Shown: positions 7,807-16,488 of the stretch, one piece after another | Numbering within the stretch: position 1 is the stretch's first letter | Layout: the number at the start of each line of letters is the position of its first letter | Origin: an uncultured Prevotellaceae bacterium | GTDB taxonomy: Bacteria > Bacteroidota > Bacteroidia > Bacteroidales > Bacteroidaceae | NCBI GenBank assembly: GCA_902800595.1 | Contig: CADCFA010000025.1 | Coordinates: 1-58,424, forward strand | DNA: 58,424 nt | Direction of reading: 5' to 3' | The notes under the pieces: generated by a model | What the model saw: only the letters and a program-made list of their open reading frames with translations | Database searches by the model: none | What the model was told of the DNA's origin: nothing | Program-made: the position numbers and the translations under genes

Positions 7807-9921
7807 ATGAGCATTAGACAGAAATTGGCTCTTGGCCTTTGGCTGTTGACTGTTGGCACTCAAGCACAGACCACTATTGTGCATGCTGACAGTTTGCAGG
7901 AAGTAGTAGTGACGGGTACTGGTACACAGCACCTGCTGAAAGACGCACCCGTTCAGACTGAGGTGATTAGTCATCGTCAACTGCAGCAATATGCCGGCAA
8001 GAGCATCGAGGATATCCTGTCAGGACTGACAGCCAGCTTTGAATTCGGTGAGAACGATATGGGCTCCCATCTGCAGATGAACGGACTGGGCAACTCGTAT
8101 GTGCTCATCCTGATAGACGGCAGAAGACTGCATGGCGACAATGGTGGTGAGAACGACCTGTCGCTGATCGATCCCAACAACATCGAGAAGATAGAGATTG
8201 TGAAGGGTGCCTCCTCTGCCCTCTATGGTAGTGATGCCATCGCTGGTGTGATCAACATCATCACCAAGAAGCATCGTGAGCAAGGCGTGATGTTTGAGAA
8301 CACCTCACGCGTTGGTTCGTATGGTGACATCCGTCAGCATAATGGTCTCGCCCTGAATTACGGCAAGCTGTCCAGCTATACCAACTTCCAGCTGCAGCAC
8401 TCCGACGGTTGGCAGAACACCTCTGAGGAAGCCATTTCACAGACTGAGTATCACATCACTGACTCACGCAACAAGACTGTGAACCGGCATACCAACTGGC
8501 AGATAGCAGAGCGTCTCACCTACCAGCTGACACCAGCCATCGAGTTGTATGCTGATGGCAGCATCTATTGGAAGCGCATCTACCGTCCTTGTGGGCATCA
8601 CCCTGGGGTGGACGTGAAGACTTGGGATCTGCAATACAACAACGCGTCTATCTCCGCAGGAGGTAAATGGAAACTGAACAGTACGGATGTCATCACCCTT
8701 GATGCCGACTGGAAGCGACATGCTTACAACTATGTCTATACAGACACCACACTAACTGATGGCTATGTAAACGGGCATTTCACCAACTACTATCCTTACT
8801 TCCCTGATGATAAGGAGTTGCAGAGTGATCAACGACTTACGAATATCTCGTTGAAAGGTATCTTCGATCTGCCTTACGAGCAGAAACTGAGTGCAGGATT
8901 CGACTATCGCTACGACTGGCTGAAAGCCCCGATGAGAGTAGAAGGTGGTAAGGCTACTGACAACACCCAGGCCCTCTATGTACAGGATGAGTTGGCACTG
9001 CTCGATCCGCTCTATCTGACAGCAGGATTGCGACTGACCAGGAACCAGGGATTCGGCACACGCCTCACCCCCAAGATCTCTGCTATGCTGAAGTTGGGTG
9101 ACCTGCGCTTGAGGGCCACTTGGAGTCAAGGCTATAAGACCCCTACCCCAAAGGAGCTCCACTACCAGTATGTCAGGAATATGAATGGGGTGTATCTCTA
9201 CTTAGGCAATGAGAACCTGAAAGCTCAGACATCGAACTACTTCAGCGTGAGTGCGGAATACACCATCGGACACCTCACACTGACACTCGCCCCTTATTAT
9301 AATAAGGTGAAAGATATGATTACGCTGGTAACTATTCCCGCCAAGGATGCACCAGGTGATCTGATTACGAAATACGACCCTATCCGAGTGCGCCAGTATC
9401 AGAATATGGAAGATGCCAAGACCTATGGTGTAGATTTCACTGTGCGCTATCAGGGCAGGCACTTCACAGCAGGCGGAAGCTACAGCTATCTCGATACAGA
9501 AGCCAACCAGTATGATTCAGAGAAGGAAATGATGCGGAAGGTTACTATCGATGGTATGGCTCATCACAAGGCAAATGTGTATGCCACCTGGAACCACGAT
9601 TTCTCTAAACGCTATAAGTTGGGCATTGGCCTCTATGGCCGACTCTCCAGCAAGCGCTATTATCAGATCGATGGCGACGGTAAGGGCTACCAGCTCTGGC
9701 GCCTCTCCACCAACCACCAGATAGGTAAGATCTGGCGCATAGACGCAGGTGTGGACAACATCTTCGATTATGTGGATACCACACCTCACGGATTGCATCT
9801 GGGTACCACAACCCCAGGCCGTACCGTCTATGCCTCACTGACCATACGACTCAATGCAGGTAAAAAACTTACGAACAGATATAAATCAAATTTCAATTCA
9901 AACTACAATGAACAAGATTAA
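7807..9921 (+). CDS. btuB: TonB-dependent outer-membrane receptor, BtuB-like
   Basis: Outer-membrane receptor of 704 residues. A signal peptide (to about TQAQT) is followed by a TonB-box-like LQEVVVTGTG, a plug domain containing LIDGRRLHGDNGG and a SSALYGSDAIAGVINIITKK segment, then a 22-strand-type barrel ending in a short basic tail. It has no SusC-type carboxypeptidase-like N-terminal domain. It is the first gene after the cobalamin riboswitch, so uptake of a corrinoid or a B12-pathway ligand is the best guess. Its last 14 bp overlap the start of the chelatase gene, so the two are co-translated. Substrate specificity is inferred from the riboswitch and locus only. Confidence 0.88.
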   Translation: MSIRQKLALGLWLLTVGTQAQTTIVHADSLQEVVVTGTGTQHLLKDAPVQTEVISHRQLQQYAGKSIEDILSGLTASFEFGENDMGSHLQMNGLGNSYVLILIDGRRLHGDNGGENDLSLIDPNNIEKIEIVKGASSALYGSDAIAGVINIITKKHREQGVMFENTSRVGSYGDIRQHNGLALNYGKLSSYTNFQLQHSDGWQNTSEEAISQTEYHITDSRNKTVNRHTNWQIAERLTYQLTPAIELYADGSIYWKRIYRPCGHHPGVDVKTWDLQYNNASISAGGKWKLNSTDVITLDADWKRHAYNYVYTDTTLTDGYVNGHFTNYYPYFPDDKELQSDQRLTNISLKGIFDLPYEQKLSAGFDYRYDWLKAPMRVEGGKATDNTQALYVQDELALLDPLYLTAGLRLTRNQGFGTRLTPKISAMLKLGDLRLRATWSQGYKTPTPKELHYQYVRNMNGVYLYLGNENLKAQTSNYFSVSAEYTIGHLTLTLAPYYNKVKDMITLVTIPAKDAPGDLITKYDPIRVRQYQNMEDAKTYGVDFTVRYQGRHFTAGGSYSYLDTEANQYDSEKEMMRKVTIDGMAHHKANVYATWNHDFSKRYKLGIGLYGRLSSKRYYQIDGDGKGYQLWRLSTNHQIGKIWRIDAGVDNIFDYVDTTPHGLHLGTTTPGRTVYASLTIRLNAGKKLTNRYKSNFNSNYNEQD

Positions 9922-11080
9922 GTATTTCATGCTGGCTATGATGACATTCGTTGCCAGCGCTTCGTTCACCGCTTGTAGCAGTGACGATGACAACAACAAG
10001 AACAATGGTAATCAGTCAAACTACGATCGCTATCAGCAGGCTGTAAATCAGACTGTTAACTCACAGAAGAAGAGCGACAAGGTGATTCTGCTTGTAGCCT
10101 TCGGTTCTACTTGGGAACAGGCTTATGACACCTTCGATAAGGTGGTTGACGACTACAAGGCAACATTCTCAGGTTGGGATGTGTATCTCTCTTTCTCTTC
10201 TGCCATCTGTATCAACAATGCCCGTGCTGGTGAGAATGTAGCTCCTAAAGACTACTACGATCCAGAGCACTGGCTCACCGCTATCGGTCTGGCAGGCTAC
10301 AAGCAGATCGTGGTACAGTCGCTGCAGGTGATCCCTGGTGAGGAGTATCGTCGTGTTCGCGACAGCTATGTGAAGGACTTCATGAACAACCGCAATGGTG
10401 ATTTCACTGAAACTTATATGAAGAGCCTTGATCGTCAGGTTGTAGTAGGCACCCCACTCATGGCTGAGGAGAGCGACGCTAAGGCACTGGCTACTACACT
10501 TAACAACGAAGCCGACGTGAAGGCAGCTGTAGCTGATGGTATCGTAGCTTTCATGGGTCATGGTAACCCAGAGGGGTATGACTACTATGGCGGTAACGTA
10601 CGCTATATACAGCTGGAGGAATATCTCCGTGCCATCAGCCCCAGCTACTATGTAGGCACAGTAGATATGGCCGAGACTTATGCAGAGGATGTATTGAAGC
10701 ACATTGCAGGCGGAAAATTCGACTACAAGATTGGTGACGTTACCAAGAGCGTTACCTATGCTGCCAATGACGCCGATAAGGCTCAGCTCTTCGTACTGAT
10801 GTCTATTGCTGGTGACCATGCCCACAACGATATGGCTGATCCCGATGACGATGAGAGCTGGTACTCTCTGTTCAATGAAGAGGGTATCGAGACAAAGGCC
10901 TACGAGACCAACTTCACTGAGGCTTGCTGGAAACAGTACAAGAGTGGCGATGAGTACATCCCAGGTCTGGCAGAGCGCAGCGCCGTTCGTAAGTTATGGA
11001 TGAATCACACAAGTGATGCTATTAAGAAACTCGGAACTGACGAGGCTTTGTCAACTCCCACAACTGCTCCAGAAGAATGA
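9908..11080 (+). CDS. cbiK: CbiK-family cobalt chelatase lipoprotein, probably surface-exposed
   Basis: Class II chelatase fold related to CbiK, which inserts Co2+ into sirohydrochlorin. Family features: VILLVAFGSTW near the N-terminus, VQSLQVIPGEEYRRV, AFMGHGNPEGYDYY with the metal-ligand His at residue 218, and SIAGDHAHNDMAD with His304. From memory of Salmonella CbiK, its Glu175 aligns with an Asp here (VGTVDMAET), and a further family His is Gln in SLQVIPG. I start at 9908 because MNKIKYFMLAMMTF leads to the lipobox FTAC with Cys23. The Cys is followed by SSDDDNN, resembling the acidic Bacteroidetes signal for export of lipoproteins to the cell surface. At 390 residues it is longer than cytoplasmic CbiK (about 260). 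It overlaps both flanking TonB-receptor genes. Confidence 0.85.
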   Translation: MNKIKYFMLAMMTFVASASFTACSSDDDNNKNNGNQSNYDRYQQAVNQTVNSQKKSDKVILLVAFGSTWEQAYDTFDKVVDDYKATFSGWDVYLSFSSAICINNARAGENVAPKDYYDPEHWLTAIGLAGYKQIVVQSLQVIPGEEYRRVRDSYVKDFMNNRNGDFTETYMKSLDRQVVVGTPLMAEESDAKALATTLNNEADVKAAVADGIVAFMGHGNPEGYDYYGGNVRYIQLEEYLRAISPSYYVGTVDMAETYAEDVLKHIAGGKFDYKIGDVTKSVTYAANDADKAQLFVLMSIAGDHAHNDMADPDDDESWYSLFNEEGIETKAYETNFTEACWKQYKSGDEYIPGLAERSAVRKLWMNHTSDAIKKLGTDEALSTPTTAPEE

Positions 11081-13200
11081 AATTATTAGGTGTATTATTA
11101 TATAGGTTTGTATCAGGAGGTGCTGTCGTGAGACAGCATCTTCTTGCTGTTATACTGCTGTTTATGGGTAGTATAAGTGTTCAGGCTCAGATTCATAAGA
11201 TGGAACATAAGGATTCGTCTTCAGTAAATCGCACCTATAATCTGAACCCTATAGTAGTTACAGGCTCTGGACATCACCAGCGTCTGAAAAGTACTGCCAC
11301 ACCTGTGCATGTGCTCTCTGCTCAGGAAATACGAGAGCAGGGCATCAGCACCTTCGACGGCGCCCTTGTCCGTATGATGCCTCAAGTATCAATGGCTCCC
11401 AACGCTATGGGTACCTTCTTACGCCTTAATGGTTTGGGCAACAAATACATTTTGATACTGATCAATGGTCAGAAGCTGTCTGGTGACATCTCCAATAATG
11501 TGGATCTGAACCGTATCAACATGGCTCGTGTAAAACGTATCGAGGTGCTTGATGGAGCTGCCTCATCACTTTATGGTTCCGATGCGATTGCCGGTGTCAT
11601 CAACATCATCACTGATCAGCCTACACAGAACCTTATAAGCGTCAGCAGCGACACCCGTATATCTGGTCACGGGCAACTGACGGAAAACGTTACACTCGAC
11701 ATCTACAAGAATGGTTTTGGTTCATACACGTCTTTCTCGCACAATCGTGCCGATAGCTACCGTATTAACGATCTCGAATATGTGAAGGATTCAGACACTG
11801 AGACGCAACCCTCTATTGCCCCTCTATTTACAGGTTATCGCTCTAACCTTATTGGACAGAAGTTCACCTATTCGCCTAACCAGCATCTGGCACTGAATGC
11901 AGGCTTGGACTACTCCTATAAAATCACGAATCGCCCAGAGACCCGAGAGGACATCACAGGTGGACTCGATTATGAGATGCGCTACAAAGGATTCCGCTGG
12001 AACTTAGGCGGTATCTACAAATTCACTGCCAAGAACTCCCTGCAGGCCACCTTCACCGTTGACCGTTTCCGTTATGGTAAAGAATATGATGTAGCCACCA
12101 AGGACTATGCCGTTGGAGACTATGTGCAGTCGAAAAAACAGCGTATGATGGATGGTGAACTAAAGGCCATTCTTGGACTGATGAAAAATTCAACGACAAT
12201 CTTTGGCGCAGACTGGCGTAAAGACTATCTGACAGCAACTTCTGGCAACATCGATGAAAATGTCTATACGTTGGCTGCCTATGCACAGCACGAGATGAAG
12301 TTATTTAAGGACTTCACCGCTACGCTCGGCCTAAGACTGACTCATCATGAGACCTTCAATAACCATCTGACACCAAAGGTTGCACTGATGTATGCACCAG
12401 GCAACTTCCGTTTCAGAGCCACCTATTCGGCAGGTTTCCGTGCCCCAGGACTTGATGAGCTCTACTATCATTATTTCTCTGTGAATCGTGGTAAGGCACA
12501 GGTTAGTTTCGGGAATAAGGACCTGAGTCCTGAGAAGAGTAACTACTTCTCGCTGAATGCCGAATATCGCAACGAGGTGATAGCCGTAAGCCTGACAGGA
12601 TACCTGAATCGCATCAACGATATGGTGATAAAGCAGAATGTACCAGTAGATGACGTTACCCGCCAGATGCTGATGACAGAATTCCCTGAGATGACACAGG
12701 ATCAAGCTGACAAAATGGTGAGCTACGCCCTGTATCAGAACAGCGACAAAGGAGATGTGAAGGGCTTGCAGGTAAACGTGTCGGCCAATATCTTCCAAGG
12801 TTTCAATCTCTCTGTCAACTATGCCTATACATACGCTCGCAGTAAGAGTGGAGAAGAATGGACTGTTTTAGAACGTAGCATCCGCAATGCTGCCACCATA
12901 GCCGCCAACTATCACCACTCGTGGGGAAAATATGGTTTGAATGTCAATCTAAACGGACAGTTACAGTCGAAGACTTACTATACAGGCAATTATGAGAATG
13001 CCCCTGGATATGGTATCTGGAATCTCCATACCACCCACAGCTTCGATGTCTGCAAATGGGCAGACCTGGTTCCCAGCATCGGCATAGACAACATCTTCGA
13101 CAAGGTGGATAATCGCATCGACTCCAGCACTAGGAAATATGCGCTCTACTCTCCAGGCAGAATGCTGGTGATTGGTCTGAAAGTAAAATTCAAACAATAA
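11077..13200 (+). CDS. TonB-dependent outer-membrane receptor (second of the locus)
   Basis: A 707-residue receptor starting on an ATGA overlap with cbiK. The hydrophobic leader ends near SVQAQ; then come a TonB-box-like NPIVVTGSG, a plug domain with LINGQKLSGDISNN and SSLYGSDAIAGVINIIT, and a beta barrel with the conserved RATYSAGFRAPGLDELYYHYF segment. It ends with a barrel-type terminal strand (LVIGLKVKFKQ). It resembles the first receptor in plan but is clearly divergent, so they are probably not recent duplicates. Co-transcription with the riboswitch-led operon is likely from the overlap. Ligand unknown; a corrinoid, cobalt-tetrapyrrole or haem-like ligand is inferred. Confidence 0.85.
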   Translation: MKLLGVLLYRFVSGGAVVRQHLLAVILLFMGSISVQAQIHKMEHKDSSSVNRTYNLNPIVVTGSGHHQRLKSTATPVHVLSAQEIREQGISTFDGALVRMMPQVSMAPNAMGTFLRLNGLGNKYILILINGQKLSGDISNNVDLNRINMARVKRIEVLDGAASSLYGSDAIAGVINIITDQPTQNLISVSSDTRISGHGQLTENVTLDIYKNGFGSYTSFSHNRADSYRINDLEYVKDSDTETQPSIAPLFTGYRSNLIGQKFTYSPNQHLALNAGLDYSYKITNRPETREDITGGLDYEMRYKGFRWNLGGIYKFTAKNSLQATFTVDRFRYGKEYDVATKDYAVGDYVQSKKQRMMDGELKAILGLMKNSTTIFGADWRKDYLTATSGNIDENVYTLAAYAQHEMKLFKDFTATLGLRLTHHETFNNHLTPKVALMYAPGNFRFRATYSAGFRAPGLDELYYHYFSVNRGKAQVSFGNKDLSPEKSNYFSLNAEYRNEVIAVSLTGYLNRINDMVIKQNVPVDDVTRQMLMTEFPEMTQDQADKMVSYALYQNSDKGDVKGLQVNVSANIFQGFNLSVNYAYTYARSKSGEEWTVLERSIRNAATIAANYHHSWGKYGLNVNLNGQLQSKTYYTGNYENAPGYGIWNLHTTHSFDVCKWADLVPSIGIDNIFDKVDNRIDSSTRKYALYSPGRMLVIGLKVKFKQ

Positions 13201-13234
13201 TGGCGCAGAATTACTGATTATCGACTTTTTTTTG

Positions 13235-13242
13235 TACTTTTG
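13235..13242 (+). promoter_or_regulatory. Candidate -7 element for the TSCPD-cobSUT operon
   Basis: TACTTTTG lies 18 nt upstream of the ATG at 13261, in an AT-rich gap after the receptor stop. No convincing -33 TTTG is seen, so this is a moderate call. Confidence 0.5.
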
Positions 13243-13260
13243 CAGCAAAAACAAGAAAAT

Positions 13261-13533
13261 ATGAAAACAAAACATGTACAGTATGAGACGCAGGGCACAT
13301 GCTCTAAGATGATTGATGTGACTGCAGATGAGAACAATGTGATTCAGCAAGTATTCTTCTTAGGTGGCTGTAACGGCAATCTGCAAGGCGTAAGCCAACT
13401 GGTACGCGGACAGCATATCGACGATGTCATCAAGCGACTCGATGGCATCCGCTGCGGTACAAAAGGTACTTCATGCCCTGATCAGCTCTGCAGAGCACTT
13501 GAACAGCTGAAGAACGCGCCGTTGCAAGATTAA
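13261..13533 (+). CDS. Small TSCPD-domain protein (TIGR03905-like)
   Basis: A 90-residue Cys-rich protein with GTCSKMID, FFLGGCNGNLQG and IRCGTKGTSCPDQL, the last giving the TSCPD signature. The family's function is unknown to me, but TSCPD domains also occur at the C-terminus of B12-dependent ribonucleotide reductases. I start at the ATG at 13261 because a candidate promoter lies just upstream and an earlier in-frame start would overlap it. It sits 6 nt upstream of cobS, so it is probably part of the cobSUT operon. That position supports a link with cobalamin use, but this is inference. Confidence 0.8.
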   Translation: MKTKHVQYETQGTCSKMIDVTADENNVIQQVFFLGGCNGNLQGVSQLVRGQHIDDVIKRLDGIRCGTKGTSCPDQLCRALEQLKNAPLQD

Positions 13534-13539
13534 GAGAAC

Positions 13540-14337
13540 ATGCAGACAAGCATCGACCAAACGAAGTGGTATGACCGCATCTGGGCGTCGCTGATATTCT
13601 TCACCCGCCTACCCTTCTGGCGACTCCATCAGCCTCCGAAGGAATGTTATAGGCGGGTGGTAGAGCACTGGCCCCTGGTGGGCTGGCTCACAGGGGGCGC
13701 GATGGCAGCCACACTCTATTTATGTAGTATGGTTCTACCCTACATGGTGGCGGTGCTATTGGCTATTGTAGTGCGGCTGCTCCTCACAGGTGCATTACAT
13801 GAAGATGGGTTGGCAGACTTTTTCGATGGATTCGGCGGGGGCGGTAATGATCGGCAACGAATCCTCGACATCATGAAGGACTCGCATATCGGCACCTATG
13901 GCGTATTGGGGCTAATTCTCTACCTATTATTATTAGCTGTTACTCTATGTTCCCTTGAACCTCAGACTGCAACCTTATTGATTTTGGCAGCTGATCCATA
14001 CGCCAAGATGGTTGCAGCCCAGCTGATTCTGATGATGCCTTACGCCCGCAAGGAAGAAGAGGCAAAAATAAAAACGACATATCGAAAGTTCGGTCTATCC
14101 ACAGGCATCTGTCTCGCTATTCAGGGACTGTTGCCTATAGGGACTTTCATATGGATAACAGGCATCGCATGGGAGATGGTGATATTCTTGCCCTGCATCG
14201 TAATGTATTTTCTCTATCTGCTGATGTGGCGTAAGATTCAAGGCTATACGGGTGACTGTTGCGGCGCAACCTTCCTATTGGTAGAATTAGCCGTCTATCT
14301 CGTAGTTTGTATGCAATATCATATAGCAGCCCTATGA
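13540..14337 (+). CDS. cobS: Adenosylcobinamide-GDP ribazoletransferase (cobalamin synthase)
   Basis: Membrane enzyme that joins adenosylcobinamide-GDP and alpha-ribazole to form cobalamin. The 265 residues have several hydrophobic helices and the acidic family motif GALHEDGLADFFDGFGGG, followed by DRQRILDIMKDSHIGTYG. The C-terminal GYTGDCCGAT segment is also typical (usually GQTGD). The first residues (IWASLIFFTRLPFW) match the usual start. It overlaps cobU by 4 bp. Confidence 0.95.
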   Translation: MQTSIDQTKWYDRIWASLIFFTRLPFWRLHQPPKECYRRVVEHWPLVGWLTGGAMAATLYLCSMVLPYMVAVLLAIVVRLLLTGALHEDGLADFFDGFGGGGNDRQRILDIMKDSHIGTYGVLGLILYLLLLAVTLCSLEPQTATLLILAADPYAKMVAAQLILMMPYARKEEEAKIKTTYRKFGLSTGICLAIQGLLPIGTFIWITGIAWEMVIFLPCIVMYFLYLLMWRKIQGYTGDCCGATFLLVELAVYLVVCMQYHIAAL

Positions 14338-14843
14338 AGAAACTGATATTAATAACAGGTGGTCAGCGTTCTGGCAAGAGTAATGAGGCAGAGACAATGG
14401 CACTAAGCCTCTCCCCCAACCCTGTCTATCTTGCCACCGCCCACATCTGGGATGACGAGTTCAGGGAGCGAGTACACAAGCACCAGGAGCGTCGCGGACC
14501 ACAATGGACGAATATTGAAGAAGAAATGGAATTGAGTCGTCATGACCTATCAGGTCGTGTAGTCGTCATTGACTGTGTGACACTTTGGCTAACCAACTTT
14601 TTCTTTGCTAATGATTCAGATACAAACAAATCATTTGAACTGGCAAAAGCGGAATTTGATAAGTTTACCCTGCCAGATGCCACCTACATTTTCGTAACAA
14701 ACGAGATTGGCAGTGGTGGAGTAAGTGAAAACAATATTCAACGCAAATTTACTGACCTTGAAGGTTGGATGAACCAGTATATTGCCTCAAAAGCTGATGA
14801 GGTGATTCTCATGGTCAGTGGTATTCCCGTAAAAATAAAATGA
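14334..14843 (+). CDS. cobU: Adenosylcobinamide kinase / adenosylcobinamide-phosphate guanylyltransferase
   Basis: Phosphorylates and guanylylates adenosylcobinamide. I start at 14334 (169 residues) because MKKLILITGGQRSGKSNEAE places the P-loop at its usual N-terminal position and the ATG overlaps the cobS stop. Other family features are YLATAHIWDDEFRERVHKH with the guanylylated His region, VIDCVTLWLTN and VTNEIGSGGV. The length is at the family norm of about 170-180. It overlaps cobT by 4 bp. Confidence 0.95.
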   Translation: MKKLILITGGQRSGKSNEAETMALSLSPNPVYLATAHIWDDEFRERVHKHQERRGPQWTNIEEEMELSRHDLSGRVVVIDCVTLWLTNFFFANDSDTNKSFELAKAEFDKFTLPDATYIFVTNEIGSGGVSENNIQRKFTDLEGWMNQYIASKADEVILMVSGIPVKIK

Positions 14844-15886
14844 AGACATTCGTAATAGAACCTATCAATAAATCACTTGAATCTGCTATTCAAGAAAAGA
14901 TTGACAATCTTAACAAGCCCAAGGGCGCCTTGGGACGTTTGGAGGAGATTGCCATGCAGGTATGTCTGATTCAGCAATCACTCAATCCTAGTCTCACCCA
15001 TCCTTGTCATCTGCTTTTCGGAGGTGATCACGGAATCGAACGGGAAGGTGTCAGCGTCTCACCACGTGAAGTAACCTGGCAGCAGATGAAAAACTTCACA
15101 CATGGCGGAGGTGGTGTTAATATGTTCTGTCGTCAACATGGGTTCAAGTTGCGCATCATTGATGTAGGTGTTGACTACGATCTATCTTCCGTAGAAGGTA
15201 TCATCAACCGCAAAATAGCAAGAGGCACAAAGAACTTTCTCTACGAGCCTGCCATGAGTGAGACAGAATTTGACCAAGCAATACAAGTGGGCTGCGAACT
15301 TGTTGACGACTGTGTCGCAGAAGGATGCAGGATTCTGAGCATTGGGGAAATGGGGATTGCCAATACCTCGCCATCCAGTATATGGATGTCACTCTTTGGA
15401 AATATCCCTTTGGCAGAATGTATTGGTGCTGGGGCTGGTCTCAACAAACCAGGTATCCAACATAAGTATGAGATACTTTCGAAGGCTCTAAACCGTTATC
15501 TAATCTATGAACCACACCCAACAAAAATCACCCCATTCCGCTATTTCGGAGGCTTTGAGATGATCGCCGCCATTGGAGCCATGCTTCGTGCTGCTGAGCA
15601 ACACCTTATTATATTAATTGACGGATTTATTATGACGGCATGTGCTGCTGCCGCCATACAACTCTATCCTACCGCAAAAGATTATATGATATTCACCCAT
15701 TGTGGGGATGAAAGCGGACACAAGCTTATGCTCGATATGTTAGAAGCAAAGCCTTTGCTTCATTTAGGACTCCGACTCGGTGAAGGAACAGGTGCTCTCT
15801 GCACCTACCCCATCATCGACTCTGCTGTAAGAATGATCAATGAGATGAATAATTTTGAGAACGCTCAAATTACCAAATACTTCTGA
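14840..15886 (+). CDS. cobT: Nicotinate-nucleotide-dimethylbenzimidazole phosphoribosyltransferase
   Basis: Makes alpha-ribazole phosphate from the lower-ligand base and nicotinate mononucleotide. The 348 residues show LNKPKGALGRLEEIA near residue 25, LFGGDHGIEREGVS, GEMGIANTSPSS and the C-terminal LGLRLGEGTGALCTYP with the catalytic Glu. It closes the cobS-cobU-cobT unit. The usual partner phosphatase gene cobC is not downstream; a convergent AraC-type gene begins 6 bp after the stop. Confidence 0.96.
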   Translation: MKTFVIEPINKSLESAIQEKIDNLNKPKGALGRLEEIAMQVCLIQQSLNPSLTHPCHLLFGGDHGIEREGVSVSPREVTWQQMKNFTHGGGGVNMFCRQHGFKLRIIDVGVDYDLSSVEGIINRKIARGTKNFLYEPAMSETEFDQAIQVGCELVDDCVAEGCRILSIGEMGIANTSPSSIWMSLFGNIPLAECIGAGAGLNKPGIQHKYEILSKALNRYLIYEPHPTKITPFRYFGGFEMIAAIGAMLRAAEQHLIILIDGFIMTACAAAAIQLYPTAKDYMIFTHCGDESGHKLMLDMLEAKPLLHLGLRLGEGTGALCTYPIIDSAVRMINEMNNFENAQITKYF

Positions 15887-15892
15887 TTCCAA

Positions 15893-16333
15893 TTACTTTT
15901 TGCCAACCATTGAAGGATGTTTCTTAAGATGCTCCAAACGGTACTGACGTGGAGTAATGCCAACAAACCTGTAGAATGAGCCATAAAAGGCCTGACGATT
16001 TGCAAAACCTACTTTGAAACCCACGTCCTCCATATCAAGATCTTGATAACGTTTATCAACAAGTATCGACATAGCTTCTTCAATACGGTACTTGTTAACA
16101 AAAGAAGAGTAGTTCATGTGGAAACGAACATTAACAACAGCAGAGATGTAACGCGTATTGGTACCTATCTCTGCAGCAAGCTTTTGGGCTGAATAGTCCT
16201 TGTCGCGATACTTTTTTTGCATCACAATGATGTTCATGATCTGCTCCTGCATCTGATCCATCATACGAGGACTCACAAGGCTTCTATAAGCAGCAACCTT
16301 TTCCTTCTTCTCTGTAATGTTATATTTTGCCAT
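15893..16333 (-). CDS. AraC-type helix-turn-helix transcriptional regulator
   Basis: A 146-residue protein whose C-terminal half is an AraC-type double HTH: YSAQKLAAEIGTNTRYISAVVN for the first helix-turn-helix and FKVGFANRQAFYGSFYRFVGITPRQYR for the second. The N-terminal 50 residues are Lys/Met-rich with no recognised sensor domain. I start at 16333 (MAKYNITEKKEK) because sequence further upstream lies across the promoter and the rny terminator. Target genes are unknown; it converges on cobT but there is no evidence that it regulates B12 genes. Confidence 0.82.
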   Translation of the reverse strand: MAKYNITEKKEKVAAYRSLVSPRMMDQMQEQIMNIIVMQKKYRDKDYSAQKLAAEIGTNTRYISAVVNVRFHMNYSSFVNKYRIEEAMSILVDKRYQDLDMEDVGFKVGFANRQAFYGSFYRFVGITPRQYRLEHLKKHPSMVGKK

Positions 16334-16356
16334 ACGCTTGTGTGGTTGATTTGTTG

Positions 16357-16364
16357 CAAATATA
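16357..16364 (-). promoter_or_regulatory. Candidate -7 element for the AraC-type gene
   Basis: Minus-strand TATATTTG, 23 nt upstream of the ATG at 16333, followed by a run of T/A. The -33 position lacks a clear TTTG. Confidence 0.45.
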
Positions 16365-16423
16365 TAAAAAAAAACGAAATTTTGAACAATATTTAAATAT
16401 AAGTTACGCAAATTAAGCGTAAA

Positions 16424-16468
16424 GATATTACAACATATAGGACTTGCCACGATGGCAAGGCCTATATG
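16424..16468 (-). terminator. Strong hairpin after rny
   Basis: Inverted repeat with arms CATATAGG/CCTATATG and CTTGCCA/TGGCAAG around a CGA loop (16434-16468); only one A/G mismatch interrupts the two stems. It lies 20 bp past the rny stop on the minus strand and is followed there by TTGTAATATCTTT. The T-run is imperfect, so it may act as a terminator or as a 3'-end stabiliser. Confidence 0.65.
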
Positions 16469-16488
16469 TTTCTTCATAACTGTTGACT

